64,000 bases of DNA from Saccharopolyspora phatthalungensis (GCF_014203395.1 NZ_JACHIW010000002.1:1984001-2048000); one strand, 5' to 3'. Counted from the first letter of the stretch, positions 34,570-42,891 are shown. Made by a program: numbers and translations. The notes: generated by a model not told the origin, from the letters alone.

Positions 34570-34602
34570 GCCCTCGGGTCCGATTCAATCGATCCCGAGG
34601 GC
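34570..34602 (+). terminator. Terminator after hisS
   Basis: GCCCTCGGG (34570-34578) pairs with CCCGAGGGC (34594-34602); the pairing extends into the loop with two mismatches. It follows the hisS stop by six bases and closes the peptide/PP-loop/hisS unit. Confidence 0.8.
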
Positions 34603-34754
34603 AGCAAACGTCCCCAAGGTCTGGGGCGAAGGCTGCGCGTCATTGTTCTTTCTTGACGTATCTGCGCCGGGCCCCTAGTTCGTGCCCACCGGTCCGTATG
34701 GCATTGAGTTTCGTGCGATGGGCGGCGCAGGCGCTGGGGGGCCTGCGCCGCGGG

Positions 34755-35075
34755 TCAGCCTTGGTAGCCGGCTGGTCTGAAGCGGAAGACCTGGGCCCTG
34801 CCTTCTTTGCCCTGCCCCATCATCGCGACAATCCTCGGCTGGGACGCCATGCTGAGCGCCGCGCCGTCCACATCGGACTTTGTCCGGACGGTACCGTCGA
34901 CGTAGGCGCGCGCTCCAGCGAGACGTCGTGGACGAACAATGTGGCGTGGAACGTGTCGGAGCGCAGCCTCGACGCTGGGGCTGTTCACGATGTTCTCCGC
35001 GCGAAGCTGGTCGATCAGGTCGGAGCGCAGTTGCTCGGCTAACGGTGCTGGGCGGCTGTCGCTGACGGTGGTCAT
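34755..35075 (-). pseudogene. N-terminal remnant of a PIMT-like methyltransferase
   Basis: 106 residues. 'LAEQLRSDLIDQLRAENIVNSPSVEAALRHVPRHI...AYVDGTVRTKSDVDGAALSMASQPRIVAMM' matches the N-terminal region of PIMT-like methyltransferases of peptide-maturation loci (the 'FxLD system' type and similar). The expected 'LEQLD...VLEIGTGTGYNAALL' SAM-binding domain is absent: after 'AMM' the frame reads 'GQGKEGRAQVFRFRPAGYQG' and stops. So only the substrate-side helices remain, and no methyl transfer is expected. It is convergent with the hisS unit, about 190 bases away, and could have belonged to the same peptide system. Confidence 0.65.
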
Positions 35076-35167
35076 CTGGTGGTTGCTTGGCGGGGTCCGG
35101 ACGGGTGACGGGGTGCGCGGCGCACAACCGGGAGGACTGGCCGTGCGCCGCGCGATGTCGTGGATGC

Positions 35168-35722
35168 TCAGTGTTCGCGGCCGAGCAGGATGTGCGGGTA
35201 GCCGCGGTTGATCGGCTCGCCGAGTTCGATGTTCAGGGAGGCGATGAACTGCTCTAGTTGCTCGGTGGCGTCGTCGACGTTGGCGGCGTCGGCCTTGAAC
35301 TCGAACTCGACGAAGTCACCGGCGTCGACGACGTGGTCGAATACGACCTCGATGTCGGGGAGCTTGTATTCCTCACGGGTCTTGTCGACGGTGACCAGTG
35401 GCCGGAAGTCGAGCGCTTCCAGCAGCCTGCGGATTGCCTCGACATCGTCGATCTTGGTCTCGTACTCGTCGGCGTGGGTTTTGATCAGGGCGTCGACGGG
35501 GTGCCAACGTTTGAAATTGATCGAGGAGCCGCGGTCCTCGGTGCGGATGCGCAGCCACTCGGAGATCGCTTCGGGGGCGAGGAAGTCGCGGTGCGGGGCG
35601 TTGTAGTAGGCGTCAACCTGGCGGGTCGGCTCGCTGGGCTTGGCACCGAGCTGTTCGAGCTTGGCCTTGAGCGCGGCAGGGTCGGGCAGCGCGAACTTCT
35701 TCTCAATCTCGATGTACTGCAC
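35168..35722 (-). CDS. CYTH-domain protein (class IV adenylate cyclase/thiamine triphosphatase-like)
   Basis: 184 residues. The ExExK signature is near the N-terminus ('YIEIEKKFAL'), followed by Arg/Lys/Glu-lined strands ('SEWLRIRTEDRGSSINFKRWHP', 'DEYETKIDDVEAIRRLLEALDFRPLVTVDKTREEYKLPDIEVVFDHVVDAGDFVEFEFKA'), as in CYTH enzymes that bind triphosphates within a tunnel. Known members are CyaB-type adenylate cyclases and inorganic or thiamine triphosphatases; the substrate here is unknown. GTG 35722, with AAGGAC upstream, overlaps the end of the aldo/keto reductase gene by 20 bases, so the two are cotranslated. It is the last gene of the minus-strand radical SAM operon. Confidence 0.88.
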   Translation of the reverse strand: MQYIEIEKKFALPDPAALKAKLEQLGAKPSEPTRQVDAYYNAPHRDFLAPEAISEWLRIRTEDRGSSINFKRWHPVDALIKTHADEYETKIDDVEAIRRLLEALDFRPLVTVDKTREEYKLPDIEVVFDHVVDAGDFVEFEFKADAANVDDATEQLEQFIASLNIELGEPINRGYPHILLGREH

Positions 35723-36785
35723 GAGCAGGCGTCCTTTCGTCGGTGTTGCCGTCGGTGCGGGGGTGGAAAAGCTCGATGATCTGGTCGATCTCATCCTGGC
35801 CGAGCGGGTTGCCCAGGCAGGTGAGGGTGGTGGTGATCTGGTTGGCGTCACGGAAACCGGCCAGCACGGCCGCGTCAGGGGCGTGCTGCAGGACGTAGCG
35901 CAGCGCGATCCGGGCGAGTTCGGTCGGATCGGTGCCGAACCAGTCACGCAGGGCCGCGAGCATACGGTCCAGCGCGGCCAGAACTGTGGGCTGGAACCGG
36001 GGGTCGCGACAGCGGTGATCGGCCGGGCTGAACACCGGTGGTGGGCTGGCGGGGTCACGCAGCAGCAGCCCCTGGCCGAGGGCCTGTTTGATCAGCACGC
36101 CGACAAGGTGGCGGCGGGCGAAGGCGAAGATGTCGGTCTCCCGTGAGGTGTAGAGGGGGCTGAGCAGGTTGTACCGCACGGTCACGACATTCGGCCGGAT
36201 CTGGTCGAACAGGTGCGACCATCGGGTGGTCGTGGCCGCCCGCGCATCGTCGCCGGTGGCCCATTGCTCGGCGAAGGCGTGCGGACCGCGCGTCCCGATG
36301 GCGCGGATCAGGCCCTGCTCGCGCAGCTCGCCCATCACCTCGACCGCGCCGGCCAGGTACTGATCGTTCTCGCCGAAGTCGCTGCTGTGCAAGAAGTAGA
36401 TGTCGAGGTGGTCGGTGCCGAGGTTGTCCAGGGTGGTGGCGAACTGGCGGCGCATCTGGTCAGGGGCGTAGGGGTGGCGCGCGGTGCCGGCGAAGTAGCC
36501 GACCTTGCTGGAGATCACCAGGCCGGTGCGGCCGGTCTCGCGCAGCAGGCGGCCGAGCAGCCGTTCGGACTGGACGCATCCGTAGACGTCGGCGGTGTCA
36601 AACAGAGTGACACCGAGCTCGCGGGCGCGGACGAGCCCGTCATACGCCTGCTCCGGGTCGACGTGGTCCCAGCCGATCGGAACGCCTCGGTTGGTGGCCG
36701 GGCCGCCGACGGTCCAACAGCCCGCACCGAGCAGGGACACTTCGGCGTCCAGGCCGCGCAGGAAGCGGCGCTGCATACCGGGCAT
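35703..36785 (-). CDS. Aldo/keto reductase
   Basis: 360 residues. The catalytic tetrad is recognisable: Asp and Tyr in 'LFDTADVYGCVQSERLLG', Lys in 'LVISSKVGYF', His in 'LDIYFLHSSDF'. 'GLIRAIGTRGPHAFAEQ' and 'ALGQGLLLRD' follow, as in the NADPH-dependent AKR superfamily. An extended C-terminal helical part ('LARIALRYVLQHAPDAAVLAGFRDANQITTTLTCLGNPLGQDEIDQII') is normal for AKR12/13-like enzymes. ATG 36785 has AAGAAGG eight bases upstream. It is the middle gene of the operon with the radical SAM enzyme (26-base gap) and the CYTH protein (overlap), so it probably reduces the same metabolite that the radical SAM enzyme makes. Confidence 0.9.
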   Translation of the reverse strand: MPGMQRRFLRGLDAEVSLLGAGCWTVGGPATNRGVPIGWDHVDPEQAYDGLVRARELGVTLFDTADVYGCVQSERLLGRLLRETGRTGLVISSKVGYFAGTARHPYAPDQMRRQFATTLDNLGTDHLDIYFLHSSDFGENDQYLAGAVEVMGELREQGLIRAIGTRGPHAFAEQWATGDDARAATTTRWSHLFDQIRPNVVTVRYNLLSPLYTSRETDIFAFARRHLVGVLIKQALGQGLLLRDPASPPPVFSPADHRCRDPRFQPTVLAALDRMLAALRDWFGTDPTELARIALRYVLQHAPDAAVLAGFRDANQITTTLTCLGNPLGQDEIDQIIELFHPRTDGNTDERTPARAVHRD

Positions 36786-36811
36786 CTGCGCATCCTTCTT
36801 TGGCGATGTGG

Positions 36812-38965
36812 TCAGGTTCCGCAGGGGTCGGTGGCGTTGATCAACCGCCAGGTCGTGGAGTCCGCCCACCGGTCATGTTCGCGCTGCAGTAGATCCCGGT
36901 GCCTGCCGGGCAGGCTGTCGCTCACCCGTGCCAGGGCGGTGTCGAGCTCGGCGCGCAGCTCGGCGAGGAGCCGCTCGGCCAGCGCCGCGCACCGGTTGTT
37001 CAGCTCGTCGGCCCGGTCCGGGAGGGTGTCGGTGTGGGTTGCGGCGTCGATCATGGCGCCGAGCAGCCGGTAGCCGACGGCCTTGATGGTGCGGCGCGCC
37101 TCGCGGACCAGGGCGTATGGTCGGCTGTCGAGGACCTTCTCCAGGCTTTTGAGGGTGTAGTCCAGGGCGAAGTTGCGGTCGATCCACAGCTGCGCCCAGT
37201 GCGAGGCCACGCCGATGCGCCAGTCGGCGAACCGGGCCTGGACCCGGCCCAACGCCGGGTCGACATCCCCGGTGAGGCCAGCGGCTTCGGCCTTGCGGGT
37301 GTAGGCGGCGCCGATCAAGCATTCCATCGACACGAGCATGTAGCTGATGCCGGTGTAGAACGGGCGGCCGGTGGTGCGCTCGGCCACCCAGTCCTCGTCC
37401 CGGACCCCGTCGACGATCTCCTCCACGCCCAGATCGCGCTGCGGGCGCAGCAGCAGATCGGTGCGGCCCTGGAAGGCGTAGGTCTGCTGGAGCTCGTCGA
37501 GGGTCATGAGCTGGTCGAAGGTGATGTAGGTGAACCGGGGCGGCACCCCGAGCGCGGTGAGGGTGCGGATGGCCAGCGCGTTCTGGGTGCCGGTGGTCTC
37601 CTTGTTGAACCGCTCCAGGATCGAGGTCACGCCGGATTCGACGCCGAACAGGCAACGCCGCAGCCCGCGCTCGACCAGGCCGCGCCACAGGTGGCCGCGT
37701 TCGATGTGCCAGGCCCGGTCGTGGTCCAGCCGCACGGCCTGGTCGACCCGGCAGGAGGTCTCCCACTGGAATCCGGCCTCGTGGAGGGTGTCGGCGACCG
37801 CGAGGGTGCGCGATACCGCGGCCGGGCCGCGGCCGATGAACTCCTCGTCCACCAGGTACAGGGTCCGGCTGACGTGCGGGTGCTGGTCGGCGATCGCGCC
37901 GATCTCGGTCAGAATCCACGGGAGAGCTTCCGGTGCCGTGCCTGCCCACTGTCCTTTGTGGTCACGGGGGCAGAACGAGCAGTAGTTGGTGCAGCCCCGG
38001 CTCGTTTCCAGTTGGGCGACTCCGTTGTGGACGAAGGTGCGGTCCAGCAGGTCCAGCTCGGGCCACATGTCGGTTTGCAGCCGGTTCGCCACGACGGCGC
38101 TGCGCCGCCGTGGCCCGATGGACAGCGTGCCCTCGCCGCGGGCTGCACCGGCGTAGCCCGCGCCGCGGATGTGCTGCACCGCGATGTCGTCGTGCCAGTG
38201 CGAGAGCACGTCGGCGATGGTGGGCTCCCCCGCACCGCGGCCGATGATCAGGTTCGGGTAGCGCTCCAGCAGGATGCGCTCGTTGCGGACGGTGAGGCTG
38301 CCGCCCGCCACCACCAGAGGCGGTCGCTCCGCACTGGTGATCTCGTCCAGCAGGCGGGTCATCAGGTCGTGCTGGCCGAAGGTCGCCGAGATCCCCACGA
38401 TGTCGGTCTCGCCGGTTCCGATGCGGGCGAGGATGTCCTCCAGGGATACGCCGAGCTGCATGTCCATCAGCTCGACGTGGCCAAGCAGCGTGGCGCGGGC
38501 TGCCCGTGCGAGATCGGAGATAGCCAACGGAAAGCGCGGCAGCGGGAAGTTCTCCGGGTGGTACAGCGAGGCCAGCAGCAGCCGTGGCCGCAGCAGCCGA
38601 TGTCGACCTTCTAGGGTGATCTCCGCAGCCGAGAGCCAGCTGTCCGGGTCGCTGATCGTGATGTAGTCGCCCACCCAGGTCGGCCATTCGCGGGTACGGT
38701 GCGGCTGCCCGGAAAGGTCGGCAACGGTCCAGCCGCCGGCCAAGCCGCCGCCAAACTCGTGTTCGATCAGCACCAGCCGCCGATCCAGGGTTCCGGTCAC
38801 TACCACCATTCGCCCGTTCACACAGTCGCGGAGCGCGGCCTGGACGCGGTCCGATTGCGCCAGCGGCGCTGACCACAGGGGGCTGTCGACCGCGGGCATG
38901 GTGTCGGTGACGTGCGCGACGGCGTGGACGAGCCGATCACGTGGGGACAGGCGCAGATCGCGCAT
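36812..38965 (-). CDS. B12-binding-domain radical SAM enzyme
   Basis: 717 residues. The N-terminal ~300 include a Rossmann-like domain typical of cobalamin-binding radical SAM proteins ('DIVGISATFGQHDLMTRLLDEI', 'PPLVVAGGSLTVRNERILLERYPNLIIGRGAGEPTIADVL'). The radical SAM cluster motif is C325-T-N-Y-C329-S-F-C332, after 'QLETSRG'. 'LYLVDEEFIGRG', 'FQWETSCRVDQ' and 'LFGVESGVTSILERFNKETTG' then form the TIM barrel. The ~200-residue C-terminus is helical. No B12 'DxHxxG' motif is evident, so cobalamin dependence is uncertain. GGAGG precedes ATG 38965. It heads the operon with the aldo/keto reductase and CYTH genes. The substrate is unknown. Confidence 0.88.
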   Translation of the reverse strand: MRDLRLSPRDRLVHAVAHVTDTMPAVDSPLWSAPLAQSDRVQAALRDCVNGRMVVVTGTLDRRLVLIEHEFGGGLAGGWTVADLSGQPHRTREWPTWVGDYITISDPDSWLSAAEITLEGRHRLLRPRLLLASLYHPENFPLPRFPLAISDLARAARATLLGHVELMDMQLGVSLEDILARIGTGETDIVGISATFGQHDLMTRLLDEITSAERPPLVVAGGSLTVRNERILLERYPNLIIGRGAGEPTIADVLSHWHDDIAVQHIRGAGYAGAARGEGTLSIGPRRRSAVVANRLQTDMWPELDLLDRTFVHNGVAQLETSRGCTNYCSFCPRDHKGQWAGTAPEALPWILTEIGAIADQHPHVSRTLYLVDEEFIGRGPAAVSRTLAVADTLHEAGFQWETSCRVDQAVRLDHDRAWHIERGHLWRGLVERGLRRCLFGVESGVTSILERFNKETTGTQNALAIRTLTALGVPPRFTYITFDQLMTLDELQQTYAFQGRTDLLLRPQRDLGVEEIVDGVRDEDWVAERTTGRPFYTGISYMLVSMECLIGAAYTRKAEAAGLTGDVDPALGRVQARFADWRIGVASHWAQLWIDRNFALDYTLKSLEKVLDSRPYALVREARRTIKAVGYRLLGAMIDAATHTDTLPDRADELNNRCAALAERLLAELRAELDTALARVSDSLPGRHRDLLQREHDRWADSTTWRLINATDPCGT

Positions 38966-39043
38966 CGGATCCTCCGCTGATGTTGTTGCTGGGGACGGGC
39001 TAAGAGCTGATCAACTCCTGGGCGAGGCCGCCCTGCACCGGTC

Positions 39044-39361
39044 TCATGTCGGGCTGCGGGTAGTGCGCGCGAGTTCGTGGCGGGAGCTGCCGGGGTGGTG
39101 AGGCGCGTCGACGTGGGACGCGTGGAACAGGCCCGGACATGGCCAGCACTGAGCAGCTGCATTCCGATCAGGCTCACCCCACCAGGCACTGCTTCTGGCC
39201 GCCCGCTCCGGCGTTCGGAAGCGCAGGCTGGAGCATGCCGTGCCGACCGGTCGGGGCACGATCGGCACGGCAGGGGCTTGGACTCGTTCCGACATGGCCA
39301 GCGTGCGTGGCGCGCGCGGATGGTCCGGTCGCGCTTCTTGCGCGTCCGTGATCACGGTCAT
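39044..39361 (-). CDS. Possible small gene upstream of the radical SAM operon
   Basis: A 105-residue frame with GGGAG five bases before ATG 39361 ends 78 bases before the radical SAM gene. The product is Arg/Pro/Ala-rich ('PIVPRPVGTACSSLRFRTPERAARSSAWWGEPDRNAAAQCWPC') and has no recognised family. Third-position GC is high in the first half and falls in the second, so coding status is doubtful. It may be the 5' leader region of the operon. Confidence 0.3.
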   Translation of the reverse strand: MTVITDAQEARPDHPRAPRTLAMSERVQAPAVPIVPRPVGTACSSLRFRTPERAARSSAWWGEPDRNAAAQCWPCPGLFHASHVDAPHHPGSSRHELARTTRSPT

Positions 39362-39515
39362 GGCCGCTCCCGTTCGCTGGCGGGCTGGAACGATCTCTCC
39401 GCGTCACAGCCGGGATCACGCGGAGTGGTCATTTCCGCACGTTAGGTGCGACCGATGTGGCGAACCGGGAGGAATTCTCTGGGGCCGTTGCCGTCGGAGC
39501 TGGGAGGTTAACCCC

Positions 39516-40751
39516 GTGCGAGGGATGACCGACGACATGACGATCGGTGAGCGCGTGGCGTTCTACCGGCAGCGGCGCGGTCTGACCCAGACCGTGCTGG
39601 CCGGACTGGTCGGCCGCAGCGAGGACTGGTTGCGCAAGGTCGAGCACGAGGTGCTCCCACTGGACCGGCTGTCCGTGCTGCGCAGATTGGCGTTCGCCTT
39701 GGACATCTCCCTCGGGGACCTGATCGGCGAGCCGGTGCTGATGGCCTGGGCCGACGAGTCCGGTCGCCGCACCGTGCCCGCGCTGCGGGTGGCGCTGATG
39801 GACCACCGCCAGTTCCTCTCCGGCCCGCAGCCAGGCGAACCGCCCCGTTTGGACGCGCTGGCGGCCGAGATCGCCGCGCAGTGGGGCGACTACCAGAACT
39901 CCCGCTACGCCCGCCTGACCCAGCGCCTCCCGCTGCTGATCACCGACGCTCAGGCCGCCTGCCAGCACCATGGGCGGGGCAGTGACGACGGGCTGCGCGC
40001 GCATGCGCTGGCCGCCAGCGCCCACCAGCTGGCCACCGCGTTCCTGACCAAGCTCGGCGAGGCTGACCTGGCGGCGATCTCGGCCAGCCGCGGCCTGGCC
40101 GCCGCCCACACCAGCGGCGACGACCTCATGATCGGGTCGCTGTACCGGTCGGTGGCGCATGCCCTGCTGTCGATCGGCGAGTTCGAGCAGGCGGTCGCGC
40201 TCGCCCGCGCCGCCGCCGACCATCTCGAACCTGGCCTCGGCGACGCGACTCCGGAGTACCTATCGGTGTACGGGATGCTGCACCTGGTCGGCGCGGTCGC
40301 CTCGTCCCGCCGCGAGGATCGCGCCGACACCACCACTTTCCTCACCGAAGCCGACAAGGCCGCGACCCGGCTCGGCCACGACGCCAACCACATGTGGACC
40401 GCATTCGGCCCCACCAACGTCAACGTCCACCGCGTCACCGCCGCGATGGAACTGGGCGACGTCCAGGTCGCCGTCGACCTCGGCCCCCGCATCGACACCC
40501 ATGCTCTGCCTGTCGAGCGCCGGGTCCGCCACGCCATCGAGACCGCCCGCGCCTACGTCCGGTGGAACCGTGCCAACGACGCCCTCACGCTACTGCTCGA
40601 CGCCGAGCAGTACGCCCCCGAACAGGTCCGCTACCACCGACTCTCCCGCATCCTCGTGCGGGAGATGATCAGACTCCCGCGGCCCGCGGGCCACGCCATC
40701 GAGCTCGCCTACCGCATGGGCGTGCACGGCACCGACCCGCGCCGACCGTAA
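39516..40751 (+). CDS. XRE-family regulator with TPR-like C-terminal domain
   Basis: 411 residues. A helix-turn-helix occupies residues ~8-60 ('IGERVAFYRQRRGLTQTVLAGLVGRSEDWLRKVEHE...LDRLSVLRRLAFALDISLGDL'). The remaining ~340 residues are Ala-rich tandem helices of TPR type ('LRAHALAASAHQLATAFLTKLGEADLAAISASRGLAAAH', 'VRHAIETARAYVRWNRANDALTLLLDAEQYAPEQV'). Such regulators sense peptides or metabolites in actinomycete gene clusters. GTG 39516 is chosen: GGAGG (39503-39507) lies eight bases upstream; ATG 39525 is an alternative. It is divergent from the radical SAM operon, which it may control, and followed by the YdcF gene. Confidence 0.88.
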   Translation: MRGMTDDMTIGERVAFYRQRRGLTQTVLAGLVGRSEDWLRKVEHEVLPLDRLSVLRRLAFALDISLGDLIGEPVLMAWADESGRRTVPALRVALMDHRQFLSGPQPGEPPRLDALAAEIAAQWGDYQNSRYARLTQRLPLLITDAQAACQHHGRGSDDGLRAHALAASAHQLATAFLTKLGEADLAAISASRGLAAAHTSGDDLMIGSLYRSVAHALLSIGEFEQAVALARAAADHLEPGLGDATPEYLSVYGMLHLVGAVASSRREDRADTTTFLTEADKAATRLGHDANHMWTAFGPTNVNVHRVTAAMELGDVQVAVDLGPRIDTHALPVERRVRHAIETARAYVRWNRANDALTLLLDAEQYAPEQVRYHRLSRILVREMIRLPRPAGHAIELAYRMGVHGTDPRRP

Positions 40752-40762
40752 AGTGCCTCGGC

Positions 40763-41419
40763 ATGGAAACCAGCGAGCTTGCCCAGGACCTGCGCGCCGA
40801 CGTCGAGACCCTGTGGGCCTACCACGACATGGGCCACCGGCCGCGCCGCTGCGACGTCGGCATTGGCCTCGGCTCCCACGACCTTGGCGTCGCGATCCAC
40901 GCCGCCGAGCTGTACCAGCAGGGCATGTTTCCGCACATCGCGTTCACCGGCGCGAACGCACCGACCACGATCGAGCGGTTCCCCCGCGGCGAGGCCGTCC
41001 ACTACCGCGAACACGCCATCAGCCTCGGCGTGCCCGCCGAGGCGATCCTGATCGAGACCGAGGCGACCAACACCAGCCAGAACCTCACCAACAGCCGTCA
41101 GGTCCTCGCCGACGCGGGTATCCAGCCCGCGTCGGTCATGCTGATCTCCCGGCCCTACCAACAGCGACGTGCCTACGCGACCTGCCGCAAGGTCTGGCCC
41201 GAGGTCGACGTCGTGTGCTCCGCCCGGCCGTTGTCGCTCGACGAGTACATCGCCAGCATCGGCGACGTCAACCGCGTGATCAACATGCTGGTTGGCGACA
41301 CCCAGCGGATCACCGAGTACGCCCGCCGCGGCTTCGCCATCGAGCAAGACGTGCCCGAGCACGTCCATGCCGCCTACCAGCGCCTGGTCGACGCGGGCTT
41401 CACCAGCCGCCTGATCTAG
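40763..41419 (+). CDS. YdcF/ElyC/SanA-family (DUF218) protein
   Basis: 218 residues without a signal peptide or membrane helix. The DUF218 pattern is clear: 'CDVGIGLGSHDLGVAIHAAELYQQGMFPHIAFTGANAPT', 'ERFPRGEAVHYREHAISLGVPAEAILIETEATNTSQNLTNSRQVL', and 'ASVMLISRPYQQRRAYATCRKVWPEVDVVCSA'. YdcF binds S-adenosylmethionine in E. coli, and ElyC/SanA are linked to envelope functions; the role of the cytoplasmic type is unclear. It starts 12 bases after the XRE regulator, so the two are probably cotranscribed and part of the same divergent locus as the radical SAM operon. Confidence 0.88.
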   Translation: METSELAQDLRADVETLWAYHDMGHRPRRCDVGIGLGSHDLGVAIHAAELYQQGMFPHIAFTGANAPTTIERFPRGEAVHYREHAISLGVPAEAILIETEATNTSQNLTNSRQVLADAGIQPASVMLISRPYQQRRAYATCRKVWPEVDVVCSARPLSLDEYIASIGDVNRVINMLVGDTQRITEYARRGFAIEQDVPEHVHAAYQRLVDAGFTSRLI

Positions 41420-41440
41420 TCACCGGTGACGAGGCGTCGC

Positions 41441-41495
41441 GGTGTACAAGGCGACCGCTTGCCCACTACCGAAGGCGGTCAGCCGTGCGACTCCT
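41441..41495 (-). pseudogene. Relic of an MHS-type MFS transporter C-terminus
   Basis: Read on the minus strand this stretch gives 'GVARLTAFGSGQAVALYT', nearly the 'GVALLTAFGSGQAVAYT' segment of the broken MFS transporter at 44.5-45.8 kb. Base-level similarity covers about 55 bases with small indels. It is far too short to be a gene and marks an old duplication or rearrangement. Confidence 0.6.
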
Positions 41496-41555
41496 GCCGA
41501 ACTTCCTTCCGGCTTTCCTGATCTCTGTTTCGAGGTGTTCGGCTTCGTTGACGCC

Positions 41556-42155
41556 TCAGGGTCGTCCAACAGCGCTCGCAAACGAGCCCCACCACTCTCC
41601 AGGGGAGACCTCCATCGCAGCTGAGGCGAGCGCCTTACCGGTAATCGTAGTCATCGCTTCCGCGCTGGAGCGCACCCACTCATCGAGCTGGGTGTAGCCC
41701 TCGCGCTGGTACTCACGTGCTTGAAGCAGACATTCCAGCTTGTCGGCGTCGCGGCTGCACTGAGCCTCAAGCGTGGCGTCGCCCGTCTTTGCCGACTCGT
41801 GTTCATCTATGGCGGCAATGATCCGATCCCGGAGGTTTTCGGGTAGCCCCGAAGTCTGCTCCGAGATGAGCTCGTGGGCAGAGGCAGTGGTCACGTACTT
41901 CTTGCCAACGCTCGGGATGTCACCGATTCGGGTCTCGGGCAGGTCGTGGAAGAGCCCAAGCGTGGCTGCCCGTTCCGCGTTCGCGCCCTCGCAAGCGGCG
42001 ATGACGTAGGCGAGCACGCCGACGCGGTAGGAGTGCTCAGCCACGCTTTCCCCGTTGCGCACACCTCCCAGGAGCCAGCCGGTTCGGGGCGTGTGCTTCA
42101 GGTGGCCAGTTTCGTACGCGAACGCGATGATCTCGGCGAAACGCTGGTCAGGCAT
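41556..42155 (-). CDS. HD-domain phosphohydrolase (YfbR-like)
   Basis: 199 residues. Metal-binding residues of the HD fold are present: 'ESVAEHSYRVGVLAYVI' (His), 'LGLFHDLPETRIGDI' (His-Asp), and 'SRDADKLECLLQAREY' (Asp). 'AKTGDATLEAQCSRDADKLE' fits the HD_3 group, which includes the 5'-deoxynucleotidase YfbR. It probably dephosphorylates a nucleotide or related metabolite in the cytoplasm. ATG 42155 overlaps the end of the upstream gene by eight bases, with GGAG nearby, so the two genes are translated together. Confidence 0.88.
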   Translation of the reverse strand: MPDQRFAEIIAFAYETGHLKHTPRTGWLLGGVRNGESVAEHSYRVGVLAYVIAACEGANAERAATLGLFHDLPETRIGDIPSVGKKYVTTASAHELISEQTSGLPENLRDRIIAAIDEHESAKTGDATLEAQCSRDADKLECLLQAREYQREGYTQLDEWVRSSAEAMTTITGKALASAAMEVSPGEWWGSFASAVGRP

Positions 42156-42882
42156 GGGGGCTCCTCAGTGCGTAGGAGAGCTGGTCAAGTTTACGAAGGG
42201 AACTGCGGGCGAACTCGTTCGAGGCAGTGGCCCGATCGACTGTGTCGAGCACGCGACGACGGAGATCTGGCCGGTCCAGCCCACGCCGGAAGGGAATTAG
42301 TGCGTTCAACGCGTGAGCGCAGAGGTCGCGGTATGGAGCGTGCTCCAGTCCGTCTAGGAGTGAGCCGAGAAGCAGCTCGCCGGACCAGGGCTGACCATTA
42401 GTCAGCATGGCGGCATCGCTGATCCACCGCTCCGGGATCTCGCCGACCCAGTAAGCCCAATACGCAAGGTTTGCCTTCACCGCGTCCTCGGTTCCAAGGC
42501 CCTGCTCTATGAACCGCGACAGCGGCTCCAAGTCGCCTGCAGCCGCGGCGCTGATGGCGCGCGATCTCGTGACTGCCCACTCAGGCGACCACTCGCGGAT
42601 GTCTCGCGCTGCGCGCACGTCGGCTGCACGCATCTGTGAAACCCAGTCCGCCGACTTGGCATGCTCTGCGACAAGGTACTGAGCTTGCCGGCGGAGCATG
42701 GCGCCTTCAACGCCGCGTTTAGCCCGGTCGGCGACCGAGCGCAGGACCGCAGCGAGCTGATCTCGCTCGCCCTGGGCGACCTCCAACCGTGCCTTCGTAT
42801 CGGCAAGCTGGCGCGGCGCAGGGTCGTTCTGGCGCGCCGCCGGGACGCCACGTCGGCGCTCGGCGGCCCGCCGCAGGTCCAT
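42148..42882 (-). CDS. Regulator-like protein lacking a helix-turn-helix
   Basis: Up to 244 residues. The C-terminal ~150 ('SAAAAGDLEPLSRFIEQGLGTEDAVKANLAYWAYWVGEIPERWISDAAML...GLEHAPYRDLCAHALNALIPFRRGL') match the C-terminal domain of a group of streptomycete XRE regulators that sit next to HD-domain genes. The N-terminal DNA-binding part is missing, and the frame upstream of 42882 is closed, so the gene may be 5'-truncated. A coiled-coil-like stretch ('ADTKARLEVAQGERDQLAAVLRSVADRAKRG') precedes the domain. No strong ribosome-binding site marks a start, so the true start is uncertain. It is coupled to the HD gene. Confidence 0.6.
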   Translation of the reverse strand: MDLRRAAERRRGVPAARQNDPAPRQLADTKARLEVAQGERDQLAAVLRSVADRAKRGVEGAMLRRQAQYLVAEHAKSADWVSQMRAADVRAARDIREWSPEWAVTRSRAISAAAAGDLEPLSRFIEQGLGTEDAVKANLAYWAYWVGEIPERWISDAAMLTNGQPWSGELLLGSLLDGLEHAPYRDLCAHALNALIPFRRGLDRPDLRRRVLDTVDRATASNEFARSSLRKLDQLSYALRSPHA

Positions 42883-42891
42883 GCCTACCGT

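Noticed and set aside
36899..38614. Plus-strand frame of 571 residues opposite the radical SAM gene
   Set aside because: Antisense to a gene with an intact CxxxCxxC motif; composition is non-coding-like.
41419..41430. Palindrome GTCACCGGTGAC at the end of the YdcF gene
   Set aside because: It overlaps the stop codon, is short, and has no positional logic as an operator; could be chance.
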